From: Actinomycetota bacterium
Lineage (GTDB): Bacteria; Actinomycetota; Actinomycetes; Mycobacteriales; Micromonosporaceae
Direction of reading: 5' to 3'
Length of the DNA: 13,942 nt
Assembly: GCA_005885115.1 (NCBI GenBank)
Contig: VAXX01000040.1
Location: 1-13,942 of the forward strand
Part shown: positions 1 through 7,446 of the stretch, in pieces
How positions within the stretch are numbered: the stretch's first letter is position 1
How the letters are laid out: every line of letters begins with the position of its first letter
The notes under the pieces: model-generated
What the model was told of the DNA's origin: nothing
What the model saw: only the letters and a program-made list of their open reading frames with translations
The model's database searches: none
Made by a program: the position numbers and the translations under genes

Positions 1-2
1 CG

Positions 3-1370
3 CAGGACGCCCGCGGGCTACGGCTGATCGCCCGCTGTTACGAGGCGACCGACGACTACCCCCGGATGCTGGCCGCCGCCCGGGCCGCCGTGGCGGCCGA
101 CGCGCAGTCGTACCAGGGCCAGATCCTGCTCGCCTCCGCACTGATCCATCTGTGTCAATACGGCGATGCGGTCGAGGTGGCCGGGCAGGCGATCCGGCTC
201 TCGCCGCTGAGCTGGCGGGGACACCTGCTGACCGGGGTGGCGCAGTGCGCGCGGGGGCGGCGGCGGGCCGGGATGGCGGCGGTGAACCGGGCCGTCGCGC
301 TCGCCCCGAACGAGCCGCACACCCACTACGTACAGGCGCTGCTGCGGCACAGCGCGGGCAACCGGCTCGGGGCCAAGCGGGCGTACCGGCGGGCGCTGGG
401 ACTCGCGCCCGGACACGCCGGGGCCCAGCGCGGGCTGGGCCACCTGGCGCTGGCCGCCGGCCGGGTGGTCGACGCGGTCGGCTACTTCACCGGGGCGGCC
501 GCCGCCGAACCGGACGCCGGCGCCCCCGGGCTCGAACGCGCCCTGCTGGGCATCGCCAGCCTGGGCCTGGCGACTTCGTGGTGCCTGCTGTTCGTGCTGG
601 TGTTCAGCATGTTCCCGGCCGCGTGGGTGGTCGCCGGGGCGCTGGCCGGCGGCTTCGCGGTGGTCGCCGTGCGGTTCTGGCGGCGGGTACCGGCCGGGGG
701 GCGGCTGCTGCTGCGCGCCCGGTTGGCCATCCCCCGGGTGTACGTCCGGCTCGGCGCGACGCTGTTCGCCACGTCCGCCGCGCTCGGGCTCGGGTACACC
801 GGCGCGGGACTGGATCCGGACTCCCCCGACGTGGACATGTGGCCCCGGTTCGGGACGCTGGGTGCGGCGTTCGTCGGCACCGTGCTGGCCGTGCTCGCGG
901 TGGACATGGTGGACCGGGGGGACACCGCCCCGGATACCGCTCCGGACGCGCCCCTCCAGCACGCGACCGCCCGGCTGACCTGGCGCACCCTGCGCGCCGG
1001 CTGCGTACCGGCGGCGGTGCTCTGGGTGCTGTCCGTCGACGGGACACCGTGGGCGGTACGGGCCGCCACCGGTACGGCCCTGATCCTCGGGTACGCCGCC
1101 GTCCTGGTCCGGATCCGGCAACGGGTACTGGACGAGCCCGACCTGCCCAGCCCGGTGCTCGCCCGGCTGGCCGGCCCGATCTCGCTCGGTACCGGCAGCC
1201 TGCTGCTCTACCTGCCGCTGGCCGCGTTCTGGCCCGGCACCCTGCCCACGCCGGCACAGGTCGGGGTGCTCGTACTCCTGGGTCTGGTGCTCCTGGGGTA
1301 CGCCGGCTGGCTGCCCCTGAACGGGGCCCGGTGGCTGTGGCGCCGGCGGGTCAACGCGCGCCGACTGTAG
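3..1370 (+). CDS. TPR-repeat multipass membrane protein (5' partial)
   Basis: The reading frame is open from the first bases of the window to a TAG at 1368-1370, giving 455 visible residues. The gene therefore starts upstream and the ATG at 66 is only an internal Met. The first ~165 residues are helical repeats of TPR type: at least four units end in patterns such as AIRLSPLS, AVALAPNEP, ALGLAPGHA and AAAAEPDA, each preceded by an alanine- and leucine-rich helix pair. From about residue 180 the protein turns hydrophobic, with roughly six to eight membrane spans, and it ends in a basic tail (WLWRRRVNARRL). This suggests a membrane-anchored scaffold whose TPR part binds a partner. The partner and the sidedness cannot be told. 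Its stop lies 40 bases from the convergent manC stop. I do not recognise a specific family beyond TPR protein. Confidence 0.85.
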   Translation, partial: QDARGLRLIARCYEATDDYPRMLAAARAAVAADAQSYQGQILLASALIHLCQYGDAVEVAGQAIRLSPLSWRGHLLTGVAQCARGRRRAGMAAVNRAVALAPNEPHTHYVQALLRHSAGNRLGAKRAYRRALGLAPGHAGAQRGLGHLALAAGRVVDAVGYFTGAAAAEPDAGAPGLERALLGIASLGLATSWCLLFVLVFSMFPAAWVVAGALAGGFAVVAVRFWRRVPAGGRLLLRARLAIPRVYVRLGATLFATSAALGLGYTGAGLDPDSPDVDMWPRFGTLGAAFVGTVLAVLAVDMVDRGDTAPDTAPDAPLQHATARLTWRTLRAGCVPAAVLWVLSVDGTPWAVRAATGTALILGYAAVLVRIRQRVLDEPDLPSPVLARLAGPISLGTGSLLLYLPLAAFWPGTLPTPAQVGVLVLLGLVLLGYAGWLPLNGARWLWRRRVNARRL

Positions 1371-1410
1371 GTCCAGGCGCCGCAGGTGGCCGGGCAGGCC
1401 GGTGACGCGT

Positions 1411-2412
1411 TCAGACCAGCCGCAGGTCGCCCCGCCCCTTGAGCTCGTCCACCAGGCGCTTGACGTCCTGGGCCCGTTCGCGCGGGCAGACCAGTACGGC
1501 GTCGGGCGTGTCCACGACGATCACGTTGTGCATACCCAGGACACTCACCAGCCGGCCGGAGTGCGGTACCACCACCACGCCCGCCGAGTCCACCAGCAGG
1601 ACCTCCGGCTTCCCGGCGTGGTCCGCCGGCTCCACGATCACGTTGTTGGCCTCATCGCGCGGCAGGATGTCGCCGAGGGTGTGGAAGTCGCCGACGTCGT
1701 TCCAGCCGAAGGCCCCGGGTACGGTCGCGACCAGCCCGTTCGCGGCCGCGCCCTCCATCACCGCGTAGTCCACGGAGATCTTCGGCACCAGCTCGCGCAG
1801 GAACACGTCGACCTGCCAGACGAACATGCTGGCGTTCCAGAGGTAGTGACCGGACTCGACGTACCCGCTGGCCACCTCGTACGTCGGCTTCTCCTTGAAC
1901 CGCTCGACCCGGCGTACCGGGCCGCCGTCGAGCTCCGGACCACACTCGAGGTAGCCGTACCCGGTCTCGGGGTGGGTCGGGGAGATCCCCACGGTCATCA
2001 GATGCCCGTCCCGGGCACCGGCCATCGCCTGGCGTACCACCTCGACGAACCGGTCCGGACTGCTCACCAGGTGGTCGGCCGCGAACGAGCCCATCACCGC
2101 CTGCGGATCCCGCTCCGCGATGATCGCCGCGGCCAGCCCGATCGCCGCGCACGAGTCCCGGGGCGACGGCTCGACCAGCACGTTGTCCTCGGGCAGCCCG
2201 GGGAGCTGGCGGGCGACCGCGGTCGCGTGGGCCACGCCGGTCACCACGTAGATCTGGTCCGGCGGGGCCAGCGGAGCCAGCCGTTCGACGGTCGCCTGCA
2301 ACAGCGTGGCGGCGCTGCCGGTCAGCGGGTGCAGGAACTTGGGATTGCCCGCCCGGGACAGCGGCCACAACCGGGTGCCGCTGCCGCCCGCGGGGATGAC
2401 CGCGTGAAGCAT
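1411..2412 (-). CDS. manC: Mannose-1-phosphate guanylyltransferase (short form)
   Basis: This enzyme makes GDP-mannose and PPi from GTP and mannose 1-phosphate in the cytoplasm. The protein has 333 residues. The nucleotide-binding signature [12 protein letters not shown] is at residues 9-20 followed by PKFLHPL. An ADH motif is at 112-114, FKEKP at 172-176, WNASMFVW at 192-199 and GWNDVGDF at 236-243. The ATG at 2410-2412 is chosen because the family begins directly with this Rossmann-like strand ([10 protein letters not shown]); the frame stays open upstream but that part has no family character. The ribosome binding site is weak. The gene lies 67 bases after the GT4 stop on the same strand, so cotranscription is likely. 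One oddity: the helical segment that normally separates the WNxxMFVW helix from the SVDYAVME motif is almost absent (residues 205-212), so about 30 residues seem to be missing. Activity is therefore uncertain. Confidence 0.88.
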   Translation of the reverse strand: MLHAVIPAGGSGTRLWPLSRAGNPKFLHPLTGSAATLLQATVERLAPLAPPDQIYVVTGVAHATAVARQLPGLPEDNVLVEPSPRDSCAAIGLAAAIIAERDPQAVMGSFAADHLVSSPDRFVEVVRQAMAGARDGHLMTVGISPTHPETGYGYLECGPELDGGPVRRVERFKEKPTYEVASGYVESGHYLWNASMFVWQVDVFLRELVPKISVDYAVMEGAAANGLVATVPGAFGWNDVGDFHTLGDILPRDEANNVIVEPADHAGKPEVLLVDSAGVVVVPHSGRLVSVLGMHNVIVVDTPDAVLVCPRERAQDVKRLVDELKGRGDLRLV

Positions 2413-2479
2413 CCGCCCATCATGCCCACCGGTCACCGGCAGCGCTCGCGCGGGAGGCGCGTTTCCCGGAGCAAAGCGG

Positions 2480-3616
2480 TCAACCGATCGCCCGGGCCCA
2501 GGCCGCCAGGTGTACCTCGGCGCTGGACTCCCAGGTGAACTCCTTGGCCCGCTCCACTCCGGCCTTGGCCAGCTCGGTCCGCCGGGCCTCGTCGTCGAGC
2601 AGGTCGCCGAGGTCCTGGCCGATCTCCTCCGGGCTCTCCCCGGTGTACGCGACCGCGTCCCCGCCCACCTCCGGCAGGGACAGCCGGGGCGTGGTGAGCA
2701 CCGGGGCGCCACACGCCATCGCCTCCAGGATCGGCAGGCCGAAGCCCTCGCCGTGGGACGGGTACGCGGCGACCAGCGCCCCGCCGAGGTAGCCGGGCAG
2801 GTCGGCGTAGCGCAGGTACCCCGGGCGGAGCAGGCGCAGCCGGGCGGGTACCTCGGCGACGGCCATGTCGATCTCGTCGTCGTGCCCCGAACCACCGGCG
2901 ACCACCAGGGCCGGTGGCGGCTCCTGGTCGGCCGCCGCCCGTACCCAGCCGCGGATCAGGTTCGGTACGTTCTTGCGCGGCTCCTTGGCGCCGAGGAAGG
3001 CCACGTACTCGGTGTCGCCCAGGCCGAGCCGGCCGCGTACCCGGGCCTTCTCGTCGTCACTGGGTACGTGGAACGCCGCCGGATCGACCCCGTGGTACGC
3101 CACGTCGATCCTCGTCGGGTCCGCGTCGAGCAGCCGGATCAGCTCGTCCCGGGTGGCCTTGCTGGGCACGATCACCCGGGCCGCCCGGCGCAGCGAGGTC
3201 TTGATCGCGCTGCGGAAGAACGTGCGCTTGGACTTGTCGTAGTGCTCGGGCTCGGTGAAGAACGTCGCGTCGTGCACCGTCACCGTCACCGGGCAGGACG
3301 CCCGCAGCGGGCAGGTGTAGAAGGGCGAGTGCAGCACGTCGGCGCCGACCTGCTGGGCCAGCAGCGGCAGTCCGGTCTGCTCCCAGGCCAGCCGCGCCGG
3401 CCGGTGGGTCACCGCGGCCGGCGCGGAAATCACCGAGGCATGTCCCAGTAACCGTGAGTAACGCTCGACATCCGCGCGCTGACAGACGACGACCAGATCG
3501 ACGTCGGTCCTGTCCACGGCTCCGAGCAGGCCGTCGACGTACCTGCCGACGCCGCCCCGGTCAGCAGGAACACTGGTTGCGTCGAATAGCACACGGGGTG
3601 CTCGACCGCCGGTCAC
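2480..3616 (-). CDS. GT4-family glycosyltransferase (likely mannosyltransferase)
   Basis: This is a GT-B fold retaining glycosyltransferase of CAZy family GT4, 378 residues, which is the usual length. The N-terminal glycine loop GGVGRY is at residues 21-26. A VHD motif is at 114-116, and the phosphate/sugar-nucleotide region LGAKEPRKN is at 208-216. The EX7E signature within [18 protein letters not shown] spans E290 to E298. The GTG at 3614-3616 is preferred because AAAGG lies 7 bases upstream and the core (RVLFDATS) begins right after it. An in-frame ATG at 3733 would add 39 residues without family character. The acceptor cannot be read from the sequence. Being directly upstream of a GDP-mannose synthase suggests a mannosyl donor, which is inference. 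It acts on the cytoplasmic side and has no membrane span. The gene is divergent from the broken TIGR03089 gene. Confidence 0.88.
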   Translation of the reverse strand: MTGGRAPRVLFDATSVPADRGGVGRYVDGLLGAVDRTDVDLVVVCQRADVERYSRLLGHASVISAPAAVTHRPARLAWEQTGLPLLAQQVGADVLHSPFYTCPLRASCPVTVTVHDATFFTEPEHYDKSKRTFFRSAIKTSLRRAARVIVPSKATRDELIRLLDADPTRIDVAYHGVDPAAFHVPSDDEKARVRGRLGLGDTEYVAFLGAKEPRKNVPNLIRGWVRAAADQEPPPALVVAGGSGHDDEIDMAVAEVPARLRLLRPGYLRYADLPGYLGGALVAAYPSHGEGFGLPILEAMACGAPVLTTPRLSLPEVGGDAVAYTGESPEEIGQDLGDLLDDEARRTELAKAGVERAKEFTWESSAEVHLAAWARAIG

Positions 3617-3653
3617 CGGGCCGCCTTTCGTTACGACTGTCACTTCCACACCA

Positions 3654-3659
3654 AGCCTA
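3654..3659 (-). promoter_or_regulatory. Candidate -10 box for the GT4-manC pair
   Basis: On the minus strand TAGGCT fits the actinobacterial TANNNT -10 pattern and lies 37 bases before the GTG of the glycosyltransferase, leaving room for a short leader with the AAAGG site. No convincing -35 hexamer is seen 16-19 bases further upstream. The left arm of the inverted repeat at 3679-3722 would sit near that position. Confidence 0.3.
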
Positions 3660-3678
3660 CGCCGACCGGCAGGAGCCG

Positions 3679-3722
3679 CAGTGACCGCAACGCAACGGGT
3701 AAATGAATCACCTTGGTCACTG
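3679..3722. repeat. 8-bp inverted repeat in divergent intergenic region
   Basis: CAGTGACC at 3679-3686 and its exact reverse complement GGTCACTG at 3715-3722 are separated by 28 bases inside the 133-base gap between two divergent genes. A second, shorter pair (ATGAAT near 3703-3708, ATTCAT at 3728-3733) interleaves with it. The arms fall where the -35 regions of the two opposite promoters would lie, which suits an operator for a regulator of both genes. This is inference, and an 8-bp match of this spacing could also be chance. Confidence 0.4.
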
Positions 3723-3749
3723 TCCGCATTCATGTGATAGATCTGCGGG

Positions 3750-4306
3750 ATGACGACGGTGGGGCAACTGCTCGCGGCCGCGGTCGCGGTCGATCCGACC
3801 AGGCCACTACTCACCTGGTACGACGACGGAACCGGCGAGCGTACCGAGCTGTCCGGCGCCACCCTGGCCAACTGGGTCGCCAAGACCGCCAACCTGCTCG
3901 TCGACGGGGCCGGTACCCAGCCGGGGGACCGTACCGTCGTGCTGCTCCCGCCGCACTGGCAGACCGCCGCCGTACTGCTGGGGGCGTGGTCGGCCGGGTC
4001 GGGCTGCACCCGCTCGGGTTGCCGCTGCGCGAGGTACCGCCCGGGTACCTGGACTTCGCCGTGGAGGTACGCGGCTACGGCGACGCGTACCGGCCCACCG
4101 GTTCGGCGTCGGTGTCCCCCGGCTCGCTGGGGATCACCGCGGGCGAACGGGTGCTCATCGACGTCGGGGCGTACCCGGATCCGGCCGACTGGTTGCTCGC
4201 CCCGCTCGCGGCCGGGGCTTCGACCGTCCTGTGTGGACAGTTGGACCGGTCGCTGCTCGCCAAGCGCGCGGAGACCGAACGGGTCAGCCGGATTCTCGTC
4301 GGGTAG
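3750..4306 (+). pseudogene. Broken TIGR03089-type (AMP-binding-like) gene
   Basis: The reading from ATG 3750 (MTTVGQLLAAAVAVDPTRPL... to HWQTAAVLLGAWSAG) is the N-terminal half of the actinobacterial TIGR03089 family, a short relative of adenylate-forming enzymes with no assigned reaction. At about 3996-4004 the similarity jumps to another frame. There PLGLPLREVPPGYLDFAVEV, then AGERVLID and DWLLAPLAAGASTVLC, continue to the TAG at 4304-4306. From family knowledge, about 35 residues are missing at the jump and a further ~20 seem missing between AYRPTGSASVSPGS and LGITAGERV. The first frame alone would run on to 4484 as non-family sequence. It looks like a gene inactivated by a non-triplet deletion; a sequencing or assembly error is the alternative. 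There is no clear ribosome binding site. The 3' end overlaps the convergent synthetase gene by 23 bases. Confidence 0.75.
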
Positions 4307-6200
4307 CCGCGAACTCCTCGAAGGCGTGCAGCGACTCGGGATTGGCCAGTGCCCCGGTCGCGGCGGCGCGCTCCACCGGCGTACCGGTGAGAATCCGCTT
4401 CACCGGTACCTCCAGTTTCTTGGCGGACAGGGTGCGCGGAACCGCGCGTACCTGATGGATCTCGTCCGGGACGTGCCGGGGTGACAGCGCGGCACGCAGC
4501 TCCCGCGCGATCCGGCCGCGCAGCCCGTCGTCCAGTTCCAGCCCTTCGGCGAGGACCACGAACAGCAGCAGCTCGTCGCTGTCCTCCAGGTGGATCACCA
4601 CCGAGTCGACGACCTCGGGCAGCCCCTCGACCACCGAGTAGAACTCGGCGGTGCCCAGGCGTACCCCGCCCCGGTTGAGGGTGGCGTCGGAGCGGCCGGT
4701 GATGACGCAGGTGCCGCGTGCGGTGATGGTGATCCAGTCGCCGTGCCGCCACACGCCCGGGTACACGCTGAAGTACGCCTCCCGGTAGCGCTCGCCGGTC
4801 GCGTCGCCCCAGAAGCCTACCGGCATGCTCGGCATGGGCCGGGTGATGACCAGTTCGCCGAGCTGGCCGAGGATCGGCTCCCCGCGGTCGTTGAAGGCCT
4901 CCACCCGGGCGCCCAGGCAGCGGCAGGAGATCTCGCCGGCGTACACCGGCAGCAGCGGCGAGCCGCCGACGAAGCCGGTGCACACGTCGGTGCCGCCGGA
5001 CAGCGAGGAGAGCAGGACGTGCCCGCCGACCGCCTCGTACACCCAGTGGAAGCCCTCCGCCGGCAGCGGCGCCCCCGTCGAGCCGATCCCCCGGATCCGG
5101 CTCACGTCGGTCAGTTGCCGAGGGACGACCCCGGCCTTGCGGCAGGCGAGCAGGAACGGCGCGGAGGTGCCGAAGTAGGTGACGCCGGCCTCGGACGCCA
5201 GGCGCCACAACCCTTCCAGGTCGGGGGCGCCGTCGTAGAGCACGAGCGCGGTCCCCGCGGCCGGGCCGGAGACCAGGAAGTTCCACATCATCCAGCCGGT
5301 CGTGGTGTACCAGAAGAACCGGTCGCCGGGGCCGAGATCGTGGTGCAGCGCGAGCATCTTGAGGTGCTCCACGAGGATCCCGCCATGTCCGTGCACGATC
5401 GGCTTGGGCAATCCGGTGGTACCGGAGGAGTAGAGCACGTACAGCGGGTGGTCGAAGGGGACCGGGAGGAACTCCAGCGGCTCGTCGGTGTCCGGCTCCA
5501 GGTCCCAGCCCTGACCGTCCAGATAGGACAGCTCGACGTAGTGCTCCACAGTGGACAGTTGGGCCCGGATCGCCTCGACCTCGGTACGCCGGTCGACACG
5601 CCTGCCGCCGTAGACGTACCCGTCCACGGCCACCAGTACCTTCGGGCCGATCTGCTGCCAGCGGTCCACCACGGAACGGGTACCGAACTCGGGCGCGCAC
5701 GAGGAGAAGACCGCGCCGAGGCTGGCGGTGGCGAGCAGGAGGACGAACGTCTCCGGGATGTTGGGCAGGTACGCGGCCACCCGGTCGCCCGGCCCGACGC
5801 CGGCCCGCTTCAGGGCCGCCCGGACCCGGCGTACCCGCTCGCGCAGCTGTGCCGCGGTCAGCCTCACCGGCTCGCGGGTCTGCGAGTACCCGAGCACCAC
5901 CACGTCCTCGTCGGCCAGTCCCGGCATCCGCAGGACGTGTTCGGCGTAGTTGAGCGTGGCGCCGGGGAACCACCGCGCCCCGGGCATGGTGGCGTCGGGC
6001 AGGACCCCGGTCGGCTGGTCGTACGCGATGACCTCGAAGTGGTCCCAGATCGCGCGCCAGAACGCTGGAAGATCGGTCGTCGACCACTCCCACAGGTCGG
6101 CGTACCCGTCGAAGCGCAGCCCGCGCTCCCGGTCCAGCCAGTCCAGGAAGTCCCCGACCCGGGACCGCACGCCGCTGGGCGGTTCCCACAAGACGGTCAT
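4284..6200 (-). CDS. aacS: Acetoacetyl-CoA synthetase (acetoacetate--CoA ligase)
   Basis: This adenylate-forming enzyme converts acetoacetate, ATP and CoA to acetoacetyl-CoA, AMP and PPi in the cytoplasm. It has 638 residues, near the family's usual ~650. The P-loop YSSGTTGLPKP is at residues 257-267. The acetoacetate-type block TTTGWMMWNFLVSGPAAGT is at 299-317, and SGGTDV is at 401-406. HGDWITI is at 487-493, and the hinge/adenine region TGRSDATLNRGG is at 501-512. The C-terminal catalytic lysine lies in LSAKKLEVPVK (591-601), where the usual SGKK reads SAKK. The ATG at 6198-6200 overlaps the thioesterase stop as ATGA, so the two are translationally coupled. TGWMMWNFLVSG with an LYDGAP motif points to acetoacetyl- rather than acetyl-CoA synthetase. 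A role in ketone or acyl-CoA recycling is inferred. An acyl-CoA ligase for another short keto-acid is possible. Confidence 0.9.
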   Translation of the reverse strand: MTVLWEPPSGVRSRVGDFLDWLDRERGLRFDGYADLWEWSTTDLPAFWRAIWDHFEVIAYDQPTGVLPDATMPGARWFPGATLNYAEHVLRMPGLADEDVVVLGYSQTREPVRLTAAQLRERVRRVRAALKRAGVGPGDRVAAYLPNIPETFVLLLATASLGAVFSSCAPEFGTRSVVDRWQQIGPKVLVAVDGYVYGGRRVDRRTEVEAIRAQLSTVEHYVELSYLDGQGWDLEPDTDEPLEFLPVPFDHPLYVLYSSGTTGLPKPIVHGHGGILVEHLKMLALHHDLGPGDRFFWYTTTGWMMWNFLVSGPAAGTALVLYDGAPDLEGLWRLASEAGVTYFGTSAPFLLACRKAGVVPRQLTDVSRIRGIGSTGAPLPAEGFHWVYEAVGGHVLLSSLSGGTDVCTGFVGGSPLLPVYAGEISCRCLGARVEAFNDRGEPILGQLGELVITRPMPSMPVGFWGDATGERYREAYFSVYPGVWRHGDWITITARGTCVITGRSDATLNRGGVRLGTAEFYSVVEGLPEVVDSVVIHLEDSDELLLFVVLAEGLELDDGLRGRIARELRAALSPRHVPDEIHQVRAVPRTLSAKKLEVPVKRILTGTPVERAAATGALANPESLHAFEEFAATRRESG

Positions 6201-6712
6201 GAACCCGCTCCGTTCCGCGATTCGAGGATGGCCGCACGCTTGGCCAGCCGGTGGGCCCGGCGGATCTCGGCCTCCCGGAACCGTTGTACGTCCTCCGGGC
6301 TCTCCGGCAGCACCGGGCGTACCGGCCGGGGCTTGCCCTCGGCGTCGACGGCGACGAACACCAGGTACGCCGTGGCGACCACCAGCGGGTCGGCCTCCAG
6401 CGGCTGGTCCCACGGTTCGGCGATGAGCCGGCAGCCGACCTCCAGCGAGCTGTGCCCGGTCCAGTTCACCTGGGCCTGGGCGTGTACCAGGTCGCCGACC
6501 CGGACCGGCTCGACGAACACGATCTCGTCGATGGCGGCGGTGACGGCGGTACCCCCGGTGTGCCGGGCGGCGACCGCTCCGGCCACATCGTCAATGAACT
6601 TGACGATCACCCCACCGTGAACGGTCCCGTACAGATTGACATCGACTGCGGTCATGATCCGGCTCAGGGTCACCCGCGAATAAGATGTCGCCTTGCCGGA
6701 CTGTTCATTCAT
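6197..6712 (-). CDS. Hotdog-fold acyl-CoA thioesterase
   Basis: The protein has 171 residues and belongs to the YciA/BACH-like acyl-CoA thioesterase group, which hydrolyses acyl-CoA to free acid and CoA. The active-site helix region NLYGTVHGGVIVKFIDD is at residues 26-42, with N26, H32-G33-G34 and D41/D42 as the expected key residues. EIVFVEPVRVGDLV and a conserved TAYLVFVAVDAEGKPRPV strand complete the single hotdog domain, and a basic helical tail follows. The ATG at 6710-6712 is preferred to the GTG at 6745: it starts just before the domain, and a TACCGT box lies exactly 7 bases upstream with no Shine-Dalgarno, as in leaderless actinobacterial mRNAs. It is first in a two-gene unit with the acetoacetyl-CoA synthetase (ATGA overlap), so the pair may set the balance between free acid and CoA ester. 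Chain-length preference cannot be read. Confidence 0.88.
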   Translation of the reverse strand: MNEQSGKATSYSRVTLSRIMTAVDVNLYGTVHGGVIVKFIDDVAGAVAARHTGGTAVTAAIDEIVFVEPVRVGDLVHAQAQVNWTGHSSLEVGCRLIAEPWDQPLEADPLVVATAYLVFVAVDAEGKPRPVRPVLPESPEDVQRFREAEIRRAHRLAKRAAILESRNGAGS

Positions 6713-6719
6713 GGGGAAC

Positions 6720-6729
6720 ACGGTACGGT
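6720..6729. promoter_or_regulatory. Overlapping divergent -10 boxes (bidirectional leaderless promoter)
   Basis: The top strand reads ACGGTACGGT. TACGGT (6724-6729) is a TANNNT -10 box with exactly 7 bases to the ATG at 6737. On the other strand TACCGT (6725 back to 6720) is a TANNNT box with exactly 7 bases to the ATG at 6712. The boxes share their TA step. Neither ATG has a Shine-Dalgarno site. The whole gap between the two starts is 24 bases. No clear -35 element is seen on either side. Confidence 0.6.
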
Positions 6730-6736
6730 GCCCGGT

Positions 6737-7375
6737 ATGCGACACCTCGGTACCCTCATCGCCGCGATCGTGATCGCACCGGCGGCCTGGCTCCTCATCG
6801 CGTTCGGCCAGCCCGAGGCCGGCTCATCCTTCGCGAAGGCACAGACCACCGGCGCGTGGCCGGCTGGCGACTTCCTCGCACCACTCCTGCTCCTGGCCGG
6901 GGCGGGCCTCCTGCTCGGGTTGATCGGCACGCTGCGGTTCTCCCCGCTGGGCGCGGTGCTGACCGGCCTGGTCTACACCGCCAGCTACGTCGCGGTGCTG
7001 TTCGCCGGCAAGACGGTCAACGACCTGTTGAACTACCGGATCACCATCACCGGGCACACCGCCGACCTGCGTACCCCGGTGGCCTCCGGCGCGACCCTGA
7101 TGCTGGGCACGCTGCTGCTGGTCAGCGTCGTGAGCGTGCGGCGCTGGCGGCGCTGGCCGGCGGCCGGGACCGAGCCGTACGACGAGGCGCTGGACGAAGG
7201 CAACGGCAACACCGAGGACACCAGGCCGTTCTGGCCGTCGTCGGAGCCCTCGCCCAGTCCGGTACGCACGACCGCCGGCTCCCTCGGCAGCGACGAGCCC
7301 ACCACGGAACGGCAGTTCGGCTCGCCGTGGCGTACCCCGCCGGGAGACGCTCCCGCCGAAGGCCAGCCCCGCTAG
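6737..7375 (+). CDS. MRHLG-type four-span membrane protein, copy 1
   Basis: This protein has 212 residues and I do not recognise the family. Likely membrane spans are at about residues 5-24, 46-66, 70-92 and 114-134, followed by a basic stop-transfer motif SVRRWRRW (133-140). A polar, acidic and serine/proline-rich tail, probably cytoplasmic, covers about 141-212. An RFSPLG motif sits at 67-72 at the start of the third span. The next gene encodes a paralog with the same MRHLG start, RWSPLG at the same place and SPRRWRR after the last span. The ATG at 6737 is supported by the paralog's identical first 14 bases and by the TACGGT box 7 bases upstream, and there is no Shine-Dalgarno site. It is divergent from the thioesterase. 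Its function is unknown. Confidence 0.8.
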   Translation: MRHLGTLIAAIVIAPAAWLLIAFGQPEAGSSFAKAQTTGAWPAGDFLAPLLLLAGAGLLLGLIGTLRFSPLGAVLTGLVYTASYVAVLFAGKTVNDLLNYRITITGHTADLRTPVASGATLMLGTLLLVSVVSVRRWRRWPAAGTEPYDEALDEGNGNTEDTRPFWPSSEPSPSPVRTTAGSLGSDEPTTERQFGSPWRTPPGDAPAEGQPR

Positions 7376-7386
7376 CCAAACGTCCG

Positions 7387-7426
7387 AGTCGCGCAGGAGC
7401 TCCGGCGGGGTAGTTTCTGCGCGACT
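7387..7426 (+). terminator. 15-bp hairpin between the MRHLG paralogs
   Basis: AGTCGCGCAG (7387-7396) pairs exactly with CTGCGCGACT (7417-7426). The stem continues inward as GAGCT with AGTTT (two G-U pairs), giving 15 pairs around a 10-base loop (7402-7411). It begins 11 bases after the first stop and ends 20 bases before the next ATG. There is no U tract, as is common in actinomycetes. It is probably a terminator or a barrier separating expression of the two paralogs. Confidence 0.6.
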
Positions 7427-7446
7427 GCACCACGCGGGAGGCCTGT

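Noticed and set aside
1388..1400. GGCC-loop-GGCC between the TPR gene and manC as a shared terminator
   Set aside because: Only four pairs, which is not distinguishable from chance in this composition.
3731..3733. Upstream ATG as glycosyltransferase start
   Set aside because: It would add 39 residues before the normal GT4 start and run through the probable promoter; the GTG at 3616 has AAAGG at 7 bases.
4590..6620. Plus-strand 676-codon frame opposite aacS and the thioesterase
   Set aside because: It runs antisense to two genes with intact catalytic motifs, and its own translation shows no family character.
6743..6745. Upstream GTG as thioesterase start (11 extra residues)
   Set aside because: It lies inside the opposite gene, adds no family sequence, and would place the well-positioned TACCGT box inside the coding region.
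7411..7416. TAGTTT as a -10 promoter box for membrane protein copy 2
   Set aside because: It lies inside the right arm of the 15-bp hairpin and has no -35 partner; not listed as a separate feature.
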